From contig JADFVX010000138.1 in assembly GCA_015222755.1 (NCBI GenBank), positions 1 through 7,133 of the forward strand: a stretch of 7,133 nucleotides of DNA. The letters run 5' to 3'. Under the pieces are notes generated by a model. It did not search any database. It had not been told where the DNA came from and saw nothing but the letters and a program-made list of their open reading frames with translations. This document shows positions 1 through 6,283 of this stretch, in pieces. The stretch comes from Pseudomonadota bacterium. Lineage in GTDB: Bacteria > Desulfobacterota > JADFVX01. The first letter of the stretch is position 1. The number at the start of each line of letters is the position of its first letter. The position numbers and the translations under genes were made by a program.

Positions 1-82
1 CTCCGCAAGTTGAAACCTCCGCTCCGCAAGTTGAAACCTCCGCTCCGCAAGTTGAAACCTCCGCTCCGCAAGTTGAAACCTC
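1..82 (+). repeat. Perfect 21-bp in-frame tandem repeat in cheA (about 3.9 copies visible)
   Basis: Units at 1-21, 22-42 and 43-63 are identical, and the fourth (64-84) matches for its first 19 bases before diverging at 83. The array is cut by the left edge, so the total copy number is unknown. Because 21 is divisible by three and the frame is that of cheA, each unit encodes the heptapeptide APQVETS. This gives a Pro/Thr/Ser-rich, probably unstructured linker just ahead of the P3 dimerisation domain. Identity at DNA level, including synonymous positions, indicates recent duplication or ongoing slippage. Confidence 0.95.
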
Positions 83-1352
83 TATGGGGACTGAAAAGAC
101 TGTTGTAGCCAAGAAAGAGGCTAAGGTAGAAAGGACTTTACGTATTGATACGGAGCGATTGGATAATGTAATGAACCTTGTGGGAGAGCTCGTTCTTGAG
201 CGTAACCGCCTGTTCAGTATCATAAAGAATATGGAAGAGCGCTACTCAGAAGATGAGGATTTTGTGCATCTTGTAGGCACGGGCGGGCGCTTAAACCTTT
301 TGACAACGGATCTTCAGATGGCCGTAATGCGCACCAGGATGCAGCCTGTAGGTAAGGTTTTCAGCAAGTTTCCACGGATGGTCAGGGACCTTGCAAGGAC
401 AAGAGGTAAGGAGATAGAGCTTGTAATGCTTGGTGAGGATACGGAACTTGACAAGGTTATTATTGAGGAGATAGGAGATCCCTTGGTGCACCTTATCAGA
501 AACTCTGTTGACCACGCAATTGAACCTCCTGAAGAGAGGGAAAGGGCGGGAAAACACAGGTCGGGTGTAATCAAGCTCTCTGCCTATCACGAGGGCGACC
601 AGATCGTGATAGAAATAGCTGATGATGGACGTGGAATAGATCATGCTAAGATTCGTGACAAGGCGGTTGAAAAAGGCGTGATAAGCTCATCTGAGGCTGC
701 ATCTTTGTCCGAAAAAGAAGCCCTTAACCTTATCTTTGCCCCCGGTTTCAGCACGGCTGAAAAGGTGACTGACATATCGGGCCGTGGTGTCGGCATGGAT
801 GTGGTTAAGACGAACATCACAAACCTTAACGGTATTGTCTATATAGAGTCCGAGGTAGGGCAGGGCAGCAGGTTCACACTTAAGTTGCCATTGACAGTGG
901 CCATAATTGATGCATTGATGGTTGGAACGGGAAATGAGACTTTTGCCATACCACTTTCTTCCGTTATTGAAACCCTCAAGATAAATAAGGAAGATATAAA
1001 GACGATCAGTGACAAAGAGGTCATATCTCTGCGTGATGGTGTTCTTTCCCTGGTGCGCCTCAGTGATGAGTTTAATGTGCAGGCCACCGCAGATATGGAC
1101 AGCATGTATGTTGTTGTGATAGGTTTGTCTGAAAAACGTATAGGTGTAATGGTAGAGGGTCTGCTTGGTCAGGAAGAGGTGGTGATAAAGCCGCTGGGTG
1201 ATTATCTTACCAATATTAGTGGAGTTTCCGGGGCAACAGTTACAGGAGATGGCAAGGTTGTTCTTATTCTGGACATAAATACACTTATACAACAGCAAGT
1301 CGATGGAAGAACTATGCATGGGCTAGCTAATAATGGAGGAGTTTCTCAATGA
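3..1352 (+). CDS. cheA: Chemotaxis histidine kinase CheA, 5'-truncated by window edge (P3-P4-P5 domains)
   Basis: This is the cytoplasmic kinase that autophosphorylates under chemoreceptor control and passes phosphate to CheY and CheB. The reading frame is open from the first complete codon at base 3, so the ATG at 84 is internal and the true start lies upstream. Numbering from that ATG, residues 19-84 are the P3 dimerisation helices (LRIDTERLDNVMNLVGELVL). Residues about 85-272 are the P4 ATPase with N box HLIRNSVDHA (136-145, N140), G1 box DDGRGID (180-186) and G2 box GRGVGM (233-238). Residues 273-405 are the CheW-like P5 domain. P3 to the end is about 404 residues, close to E. coli CheA, so the C-terminal part is complete. 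The P1 domain with the phosphorylated histidine, and any P2, are outside the window. The N-terminal visible 27 codons form a heptapeptide repeat linker. The stop overlaps the cheB start. Identity is very secure from the kinase boxes and P5. Confidence 0.97.
   Translation, partial: PQVETSAPQVETSAPQVETSAPQVETSMGTEKTVVAKKEAKVERTLRIDTERLDNVMNLVGELVLERNRLFSIIKNMEERYSEDEDFVHLVGTGGRLNLLTTDLQMAVMRTRMQPVGKVFSKFPRMVRDLARTRGKEIELVMLGEDTELDKVIIEEIGDPLVHLIRNSVDHAIEPPEERERAGKHRSGVIKLSAYHEGDQIVIEIADDGRGIDHAKIRDKAVEKGVISSSEAASLSEKEALNLIFAPGFSTAEKVTDISGRGVGMDVVKTNITNLNGIVYIESEVGQGSRFTLKLPLTVAIIDALMVGTGNETFAIPLSSVIETLKINKEDIKTISDKEVISLRDGVLSLVRLSDEFNVQATADMDSMYVVVIGLSEKRIGVMVEGLLGQEEVVIKPLGDYLTNISGVSGATVTGDGKVVLILDINTLIQQQVDGRTMHGLANNGGVSQ
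1335..1352 (+). promoter_or_regulatory. Ribosome binding site and ATGA stop/start overlap coupling cheA to cheB
   Basis: A strong Shine-Dalgarno sequence GGAGGAG (1335-1341) lies inside the last cheA codons, about 8 nt before the cheB ATG at 1349. The cheA TGA (1350-1352) overlaps that ATG in the tetranucleotide ATGA. This arrangement is typical of translational coupling and fixes the cheB start. Confidence 0.85.
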
Positions 1353-2416
1353 TAAATGTACTGGTGGTAGATGATTCCGCTTTCATGAGGAAGGCGATGA
1401 CAAAGATGCTGGAGTCTGACCCGACAATACATGTTGTCGGTCTTGCCAGGGACGGTGAAGAGGGGGTCAAGCTTGTAAAAGACCTGAAACCTGATGTAGT
1501 TACCCTTGATATTGAAATGCCTCGCATGGGAGGTCTGGAGGCTCTTAAGGAGATAATGACCCATACCCCCACACCGGTCATAATGGTAAGCTCTCTGACG
1601 GAGGAAGGTGCGCAGGTCACACTTGATGCGCTGGATCTTGGAGCGGTCGACTTTATGGCAAAGCAGATCGCTGGCTCGACCATGGATATTGTGAAAATAG
1701 AGCAGGATCTTGTGGCAAAGGTGAAGAGTTCTGCGGGGACTAAGGTTGCCCCTCTATCACCGACTGCCAAATTGCCGGAAGGCGGGCCTCAGGTACTGTC
1801 CATACCCAAAGGACATATCCCTCAAGGTGCCAGGAAGTCTATACAAAAAACGGCAGTTATCGCTATAGGCGCCTCTACAGGAGGCCCAAAGTCTCTACAG
1901 GAGGTGCTGCCTCTGTTCCCGGCAGATCTCCCTGTAGGTATACTTGTAGTTCAGCATATGCCCAAGGCTTTTACTGGGCCTTTTGCCGACAGGCTAAATG
2001 AATCTTGCCCCATGAAGGTCAAAGAGGCCCAGGAAGGTGATGTTGTAAAGCCTGGCGAGATTCTTGTTGCTCCAGGGGGTATCCATATGGAGGTGAGAAA
2101 GCTTAAGCCTACGGAGGTGACAGTTCATCTGACATCTGATCCGCAGGAATTGCTCTATAAACCCTCTGTAGACGTTATGATGAACTCTGTTGCGGAAGTC
2201 TATCCGGGCCGAGCCGTTGCTGTGATGATGACGGGTATGGGGTCTGACGGTGTAAAGGGTATGTCTGCCATTAAGGAAAAACATGGCAGGACTATTGCCC
2301 AGGATGAGGCGACATGTGTTGTATACGGTATGCCAAAGGCGGTAGTTGATGCCAATGTCGTTGATAAGGTCATCCCGCTGCAAAGTATAGCCGCTGAAGT
2401 GATAAATATGGTTTAA
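1349..2416 (+). CDS. cheB: Protein-glutamate methylesterase/glutamine deamidase CheB
   Basis: CheB removes methyl groups from chemoreceptor glutamates (and deamidates glutamines) to reset signalling, and is activated by phosphotransfer from CheA. Residues 1-120 are the receiver domain, with acidic pair D8 D9 in VLVVDDS, phosphoacceptor D54 in VVTLDIEMP, SS 81-82 and K105. A linker spans about 120-165. Residues 168-352 are the esterase domain: catalytic serine S176 in IGASTGGP, H203 in VQHMPKAFT and D300 in MTGMGSDG complete the Ser-His-Asp triad. At 355 residues it has normal family length and looks fully active. The start at 1349 is supported by the GGAGGAG site and the overlap with cheA. 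A 22-nt gap to the PilZ gene suggests one operon. Confidence 0.98.
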   Translation: MINVLVVDDSAFMRKAMTKMLESDPTIHVVGLARDGEEGVKLVKDLKPDVVTLDIEMPRMGGLEALKEIMTHTPTPVIMVSSLTEEGAQVTLDALDLGAVDFMAKQIAGSTMDIVKIEQDLVAKVKSSAGTKVAPLSPTAKLPEGGPQVLSIPKGHIPQGARKSIQKTAVIAIGASTGGPKSLQEVLPLFPADLPVGILVVQHMPKAFTGPFADRLNESCPMKVKEAQEGDVVKPGEILVAPGGIHMEVRKLKPTEVTVHLTSDPQELLYKPSVDVMMNSVAEVYPGRAVAVMMTGMGSDGVKGMSAIKEKHGRTIAQDEATCVVYGMPKAVVDANVVDKVIPLQSIAAEVINMV

Positions 2417-2438
2417 GACTGCTCTGCTACAGGAATAA

Positions 2439-2660
2439 ATGTCTGACAATAATCGCAACTACTACAGGGTGCCTATGGGGTGCTTGATCGAGTTTAGTGA
2501 GTGCGATTTTTTGGGGGATAGGCAGTTTGTTCCGTCTACCTTGAAGGGTGTTAGTGGCGGTGGAGTACTCTTCGAGTCACCACACCCCATGGAAATAGGG
2601 ACTATGCTGAAAATTAAGCTTAAAATTCCTGGCCGGGACAAGTATAAAATGGAGTTTTGA
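2439..2660 (+). CDS. PilZ domain protein, N-terminal half of a frameshifted gene
   Basis: PilZ domains are cytoplasmic cyclic-di-GMP receptors. This 73-residue frame carries the first half of one: R6-x-x-x-R10 (RNYYR) matches the RxxxR motif, and GVSGGG (37-42) sits where (D/N)xSxxG is expected, with glycine replacing the D/N. The frame stops at TGA 2658-2660 in the middle of the beta barrel (KIKLKIPG strand followed by KYKMEF). The rest of the domain continues in the -1 frame from about 2648, so a single base is missing or the ribosome must shift. The T4 run at 2655-2658 is the likeliest spot: a fifth T would read MEFLKPDW and restore about 135 residues, a normal single-domain PilZ length. 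Sequencing error, true mutation or programmed shift cannot be separated here. The ATG at 2439 has AGGA only 4 nt upstream, a slightly tight spacing. Confidence 0.75.
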   Translation: MSDNNRNYYRVPMGCLIEFSECDFLGDRQFVPSTLKGVSGGGVLFESPHPMEIGTMLKIKLKIPGRDKYKMEF

Positions 2661-2842
2661 AGCCGGACTGGCAGTCTGTCGCGGAGCCCCTCGTCACACT
2701 GGGAAAGGTTGTCAGGGTAGAGCGGGGAGGAGGAGGCAGCTATGATGTCGGGGTCGCCTTTGAGTGTATAGATGAAGAACACCGTAATGCGGTGATGAAG
2801 TATATTGAACATTTGAAAGAAGCGGAAGAGCTAAAAGAGTGA
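2657..2842 (+). CDS. PilZ domain protein, C-terminal half in the -1 frame
   Basis: This frame holds the second half of the PilZ barrel. GKVVRVE (16-22) and YDVGVAF (29-35) are typical late PilZ strands, followed by ECIDEEHRNAVMKYI (36-50), a common C-terminal helix of the family, and a short charged tail. A glycine-rich loop (GGGG, 24-27) joins the two strands. It has no ATG. The only candidate start is TTG at 2657, overlapping the upstream TGA as TTGA, and the nearest GGAG (2651-2654) is too close to serve it well. I therefore read it as the continuation of the preceding frame, not an independent gene, although stop-start coupling giving two fragments cannot be excluded. The frame is open only back to 2648 (TAA at 2645-2647), which confines the shift to about ten bases. 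Confidence 0.65.
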   Translation: MKPDWQSVAEPLVTLGKVVRVERGGGGSYDVGVAFECIDEEHRNAVMKYIEHLKEAEELKE

Positions 2843-2855
2843 ATTATTAATAATT
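2842..2855. repeat. 14-bp AT-only perfect palindrome before the chemoreceptor gene
   Basis: AATTATTAATAATT is its own reverse complement and begins at the PilZ stop codon; its last two T's start a T6 run (2854-2859). With only A:T pairs and no loop it is not a convincing terminator. It could be an operator half-site arrangement, an AT-rich promoter element, or chance in AT-rich spacer. Confidence 0.35.
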
Positions 2856-2886
2856 TTTTGTGTTTTAATGTAGGGAGAGTATTGTT

Positions 2887-4488
2887 ATGAGATTAAATTT
2901 ATTGCCAAAGATTATGAGCGGGTTCATGGTTATGGCGTTATTGCTCATTATTGTTGCTGCCACAGCTTTATTGGCTATAAAAGATATGGATGAAGCTGCA
3001 GATGAGATAAAGTTTTCCGCTGATTATGATGATGCCATTATGTCCACGATTATAACAGTCGTGAAAAAACAGGATGCCATGACCGATTACTCCCTGACTC
3101 AAGAAGCTGATGTCCTGAAAGAGGTTGATGCCCTGAGTAAAGAGTTTGCGAAAAACATAAAACGTTTAAAGACCTTTGCAAAAACCAAGGAAGAACTGGC
3201 GGCGATTACTAAGCTGAAGAAAGCCCATGCCAGCTTTGACGCTGTAGGTAAGGCGATGGGCAGTGCTTTTTTGAGTGGTAACAGGAATGAAGGGATGGCC
3301 TTGATGGAGTCTTTTGATGCGGTGGTTTCCGAACAGGAAAAGCTAATGGAATATATTGAGAAAGTGGCGATGACTCTATCCTCTGGAAACACTCGGATGG
3401 CAGGTGAAGCCGTCAGCCGCGCAAACTTTTTGCTTATGGCTATCTCCGCCGCCTCGGTTCTAATCGCCTTGTTTATGGGGATAACCTTAGCCCGGTCTAT
3501 CAGCAAACCTGCTACTGCGCTGGCCAAAGCTGCAGACCTGATGGCAAATGGAGACTTGACGCAAACAGTTGATGTTTTTTCCTCCGATGAGGTTGGTGAT
3601 GCTGGGAGATCTTTTAATGCGATGGCCATGAACATAAAAGAAATCATAACAAAACTTAATGTTACCATTGACCATATGGCTTCGGCCTCGGAGCAGATAG
3701 CGGCTTCTTCTGAAGAGATGGCCCAGGGGGCTGAGAGACAGACTCACCAGTCCGATCAAGTTGCGGCGGCGGTCGAAGAGATGAGTGCTACTGTATTGGA
3801 AGTGGCAAAAAACTCCAACGATGCATCTCAGGCTGCCTATAAGGCGGCTGAGGTAGCACAGAGCGGTGGTGATATAGTAACCCAAACTATCGATGGCATG
3901 AACAGTATCTCCGCTTCAGTCCAGCAATCTGCCCGTACCATAGAGGCCCTTGGCAGGAGTTCCGATGAGATAGGCGAGATAATTGCTGTAATTGATGATA
4001 TTGCCGATCAGACCAACCTCCTTGCCCTTAATGCTGCAATCGAGGCGGCCAGGGCCGGAGAACAGGGTCGTGGTTTTGCCGTTGTTGCCGACGAGGTAAG
4101 AAAACTTGCTGAGCGTACCACCAAGGCAACAAAGGAAATTGCCTCAATGATAAAAACCATCCAGGTGGACACCTCCGGTGCTGTTGAGTCAATGGCTGCA
4201 GGTACGGAAGAAGTGCAGCGTGGTGTTGGGTATGCGAACGAGGCAGGTAGTTCGTTGAACCAGATCGTCGAGGTGGTAGGGAGCGTAAACGATATGATCC
4301 AACAGATAGCCACTGCGGCCGAGGAGCAGTCAGCAGCATCTGAGGAAATAAGCGTTAATGTCGAGGAGGTAGCTGCTATAAGTAAGTCTACAGCTTCCGG
4401 CCTTAAGGAGACTAAAGTTGCCACGCAGGAGATTAGCAAGTTGGCTGTTGATATACAGCAGATGGTTTCCTCCTTTAAGGTTAAGTGA
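2887..4488 (+). CDS. Methyl-accepting chemotaxis protein, two-TM, helical periplasmic domain, HAMP
   Basis: This inner-membrane receptor senses a periplasmic signal and controls CheA through CheW. Residues 11-31 form TM1. Residues 32-180 are a periplasmic, predominantly helical region of the size of a four-helix-bundle (4HB_MCP-like) domain. TM2 covers about 181-202, HAMP 203-255 (SISKPATALAKAADLMANGD), and the rest is a long coiled-coil hairpin. Its tip is the highly conserved stretch around 370-405, with DQTNLLALNAAIEAARAGEQ (374-393). About 130-140 residues on each side of the tip would fit a 40-heptad class, a rough count. Candidate methylation sites with the small-small-x-x-E-E pattern lie at 276-277, 297-298 and 479-480. 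The protein ends in SSFKVK, without a CheR/CheB-tethering pentapeptide. AGGGAG (2872-2877), 9 nt upstream, supports the ATG. The ligand cannot be read from the sequence. Confidence 0.96.
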   Translation: MRLNLLPKIMSGFMVMALLLIIVAATALLAIKDMDEAADEIKFSADYDDAIMSTIITVVKKQDAMTDYSLTQEADVLKEVDALSKEFAKNIKRLKTFAKTKEELAAITKLKKAHASFDAVGKAMGSAFLSGNRNEGMALMESFDAVVSEQEKLMEYIEKVAMTLSSGNTRMAGEAVSRANFLLMAISAASVLIALFMGITLARSISKPATALAKAADLMANGDLTQTVDVFSSDEVGDAGRSFNAMAMNIKEIITKLNVTIDHMASASEQIAASSEEMAQGAERQTHQSDQVAAAVEEMSATVLEVAKNSNDASQAAYKAAEVAQSGGDIVTQTIDGMNSISASVQQSARTIEALGRSSDEIGEIIAVIDDIADQTNLLALNAAIEAARAGEQGRGFAVVADEVRKLAERTTKATKEIASMIKTIQVDTSGAVESMAAGTEEVQRGVGYANEAGSSLNQIVEVVGSVNDMIQQIATAAEEQSAASEEISVNVEEVAAISKSTASGLKETKVATQEISKLAVDIQQMVSSFKVK

Positions 4489-4501
4489 TAGCAAGTCTGC
4501 T

Positions 4502-4519
4502 CTGTCCCGGGAGGGGCAG
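4502..4519 (+). other. GC-rich stem-loop between mcp and cheW
   Basis: CTGTCCC (4502-4508) can pair with GGGGCAG (4513-4519), seven pairs including one G:U, closing a GGGA loop. No T-run follows, so it is not a standard intrinsic terminator. It may stabilise the upstream mRNA or act as a partial attenuator or processing site between receptor and cheW, and is otherwise unexplained. Confidence 0.45.
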
Positions 4520-4553
4520 CGCTCTAAACATCATATTGCAATAGGGCATTACT

Positions 4554-5039
4554 ATGAATGAAGAAGAAAATAAATCAACGGATTCTCACGCTGACGACCT
4601 GCTGCAGCTGGTAAGCTTCAAGTTAGGAAGTGAAGAATTTGCCATAGATATTCTTAATATACAGGAGATAATACGAACTGTTGAGGTGACTACAGTTCCA
4701 AGGGCACCTCAATTTGTAGAAGGTGTTATTAATCTTAGGGGTAAGGTTATACCAATAATAGACTTAAGAAAGCGCTTTGGTCTGCCTTCCATTGAAAATA
4801 CGAAGAACACTCGTATTGTAGTTGTAGATTTCGACAATAAGGTGGTTGGCCTGGTTGTGGATGGCGTATCAGAAGTACTTAGACTCCCGGCTAGCACTAT
4901 TGAACCGCCCCCCCCAATGCTTGCCGGGATAGATTCGGACTATATAAGCGGTGTCGGAAAACTGGATGACAGGCTTCTCATAATGCTGGACATAAGCAGG
5001 GTTTTGTCCCAAGAAGAAAGTGCAGCGCTGAGTTTTTGA
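4554..5039 (+). CDS. cheW: Chemotaxis coupling protein CheW
   Basis: CheW is the cytoplasmic adaptor that links chemoreceptors to the CheA P5 domain in signalling arrays. The 161-residue protein is one CheW domain after a short acidic, polar N-terminus (1-15). Family features in order are QLVSFKLGSEEFAIDILNIQ (18-37), EIIR and VPRAPQFVEGVINLRGKVIP (48-67), IIDLRKRFGLP (68-78), the second-barrel region VGLVVDGVSEVL (98-109) and GVGKLDDRLLIMLDI (133-147). Length is normal and no key segment is missing. The start is supported by AGGG (4543-4546), 7 nt before the ATG. The gene contains a C8 homopolymer (4908-4915) that encodes part of PPPP (118-121). It lies 65 nt after the receptor gene, consistent with a shared function and probable co-transcription. 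Confidence 0.97.
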   Translation: MNEEENKSTDSHADDLLQLVSFKLGSEEFAIDILNIQEIIRTVEVTTVPRAPQFVEGVINLRGKVIPIIDLRKRFGLPSIENTKNTRIVVVDFDNKVVGLVVDGVSEVLRLPASTIEPPPPMLAGIDSDYISGVGKLDDRLLIMLDISRVLSQEESAALSF

Positions 5040-5281
5040 TTTTTTGTTCAAATAGTCGATTAAAGACATGTGAAAATTAGCGGTAATATTGTGTGGATTT
5101 CTAATCGTCAGGGTTTTTAAAAGCTCTTAGACACTAATTACCCATACTTATCAAGCCTTTTACTGTTTGCGCTCTTTTGAACAAGGTTAATAAGGTCGTT
5201 AATGGTAAAGACAGCATATTAAAATGGACTTAAGCTGGCCATTATTAATGGTCCTCAACAAAATCATCTTTATGAAATGAA
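5040..5281. other. Non-coding gap between the chemotaxis genes and the lipoprotein gene
   Basis: This 242-nt AT-rich stretch holds no convincing ORF. A T6 run (5040-5045) directly follows the cheW stop, but no stable stem precedes it, so termination is only possible. CCATTATTAATGG (5239-5251) is a short inverted repeat with a 5-bp stem. TAAAAT (5220-5225) resembles a -10 hexamer but no good -35 stands at the right distance. The length and AT content make it the likeliest site for a new promoter driving the lipoprotein-sensor pair. Confidence 0.5.
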
Positions 5282-6256
5282 ATGCCAAAGCCTATCTTTC
5301 CCCAAATTAGTAAATATTATTTTATCCTGCTGATGGCCTGCTTTCTTTTGCCTGCCTGTACCCAGCAGGCAGATGAAGACCCACATCCTTCACCTTTAAA
5401 GCCCAGTCTGCAAGAGGAGTTGAAACTCAAAAACTATTCCTCAGGGATCACCATCGGTCTTATTCCTGAAGTCAATATTTTTGAGCAAAAAAAGCGCTAT
5501 GAACCCTTAATGAGATATCTTTCCCGGCACCTCGAAATGAACGTAAGCAGCCTGGTAACGGGCCATTACGGCTCGCTGCTTGGGGCTTTTAAGGAGAGTA
5601 AAATTGATGCAGCCGTTCACGGCAGCCTTAACTTCGCTTTTCTTGATAGATTTGTCGGAGTTGAACCCCTTGCCCGTCCTCTGTGGAAAAACAATGTCTC
5701 CACTTATGCCGGCTACATTGTAACCAGACATGACAGCGGACTGTCTGCTGATGTATCAAAATGGGGGGGCAAGCGTCTTTCCCTTGTCAGCCGTTCCACT
5801 ACTGCAGGATTTGTTTTTCCTGTCGACTATATCCATAAACATGGAGTTGATGATATTGAGTCTTATTTTGCTGAGATCATTTTTACAGGAAGCCATGATG
5901 CCTCACTGCTTGCCGTTTACAACGGGACTGCCGATATTGGTGCCGGGAAAAACCATATATTTAACAAACTTGCAGAGAAGAACCCTGATTTCAAGGGATC
6001 CATGCTGGTCGTTGCTGTATCTAAAGAGGTTCCATCTAATACCTTTTCTGCCTCAAAGCGTCTTAGTCCCAAGACGAGAGCCCGTCTAAAACAGGTACTC
6101 ATCGAGATGAATGACAACCCGGAGGGGAGGGCAGTTCTTGACAATTTTGGTGCCCAAAGATTTTTACCGACGGTCAAGGCTGATTTTGACCCTGTATTTG
6201 ATATGGTACGTTCTGCAAAAATAGATTTGGAAGACCCTCTTTATGCTGGCCAATAA
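5282..6256 (+). CDS. PhnD-type periplasmic substrate-binding lipoprotein (phosphonate/phosphate-like family)
   Basis: This is a predicted membrane-anchored binding protein of the family that includes PhnD, which binds phosphonates, phosphite or phosphate-like oxyanions. Residues 11-25 form a hydrophobic signal segment ending in the lipobox LPAC, with C26 the expected lipidated residue. A polar linker (27-55) leads to the binding domain. ITIGLIPEVN (56-65) is the first strand, RYEPLMRYLSRHL (72-84) the first helix, and DAAVHGSLNFAF (109-120), SRSTTAGFVFP (170-180) and FTGSHDASLLAVYNGTADIG (201-220) match the family's ligand-cleft segments. At 324 residues the length is normal. The ATG is the first start after an in-frame TGA at 5273; the ribosome site is weak. 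A G7 run lies at 5763-5769. No transporter permease or ATPase is adjacent, and a sensor gene follows after 24 nt, so a sensory role is inferred. The actual ligand is unknown. Confidence 0.88.
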   Translation: MPKPIFPQISKYYFILLMACFLLPACTQQADEDPHPSPLKPSLQEELKLKNYSSGITIGLIPEVNIFEQKKRYEPLMRYLSRHLEMNVSSLVTGHYGSLLGAFKESKIDAAVHGSLNFAFLDRFVGVEPLARPLWKNNVSTYAGYIVTRHDSGLSADVSKWGGKRLSLVSRSTTAGFVFPVDYIHKHGVDDIESYFAEIIFTGSHDASLLAVYNGTADIGAGKNHIFNKLAEKNPDFKGSMLVVAVSKEVPSNTFSASKRLSPKTRARLKQVLIEMNDNPEGRAVLDNFGAQRFLPTVKADFDPVFDMVRSAKIDLEDPLYAGQ

Positions 6257-6267
6257 TTATCGTGAAA

Positions 6268-6283
6268 AGAGGTTATTAACTTG
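6268..6283 (+). promoter_or_regulatory. Ribosome binding site selecting a TTG start for the sensor gene
   Basis: AGAGGT (6268-6273) lies 7 nt before TTG 6281-6283. An in-frame TGA at 6263-6265 blocks any earlier start, and the residues after the TTG (KRRILPVV) form the charged lead into TM1. These facts together support initiation at TTG. Confidence 0.7.

Noticed and set aside
1..84. CRISPR-like array (GTTGAAAC in a short repeated unit)
   Set aside because: Units are contiguous with no spacers, 21 bp long, and translate in the cheA frame as a heptapeptide linker.
84..86. ATG 84 as the cheA start codon
   Set aside because: The frame is open upstream through the repeat to base 3, no ribosome site precedes the ATG, and CheA needs its N-terminal P1 domain.
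687..1319. Long minus-strand ORF of 210 codons opposite cheA
   Set aside because: It lies entirely antisense to well-conserved CheA domains and its product has no recognisable features.
3099..3668. Minus-strand ORF of 189 codons opposite the receptor gene
   Set aside because: It is a shadow of the receptor's helical coding sequence, with no ribosome site or domain.
5031..5046. Intrinsic terminator after cheW (T-rich tract)
   Set aside because: The upstream CAGCGCTG palindrome has no room for a loop and no longer stem could be built, so only a T-run remains.
5061..5087. Sigma-28-like promoter (TAAAGACA, 11-nt spacer, GCGGTAAT)
   Set aside because: The spacing is right, but only about half of the -10 positions agree with GCCGATAA, so chance is a sufficient explanation.
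5730..6089. Plus-strand ORF of 119 codons overlapping the lipoprotein gene
   Set aside because: It is out of frame within a gene whose family motifs are intact on both sides and throughout.
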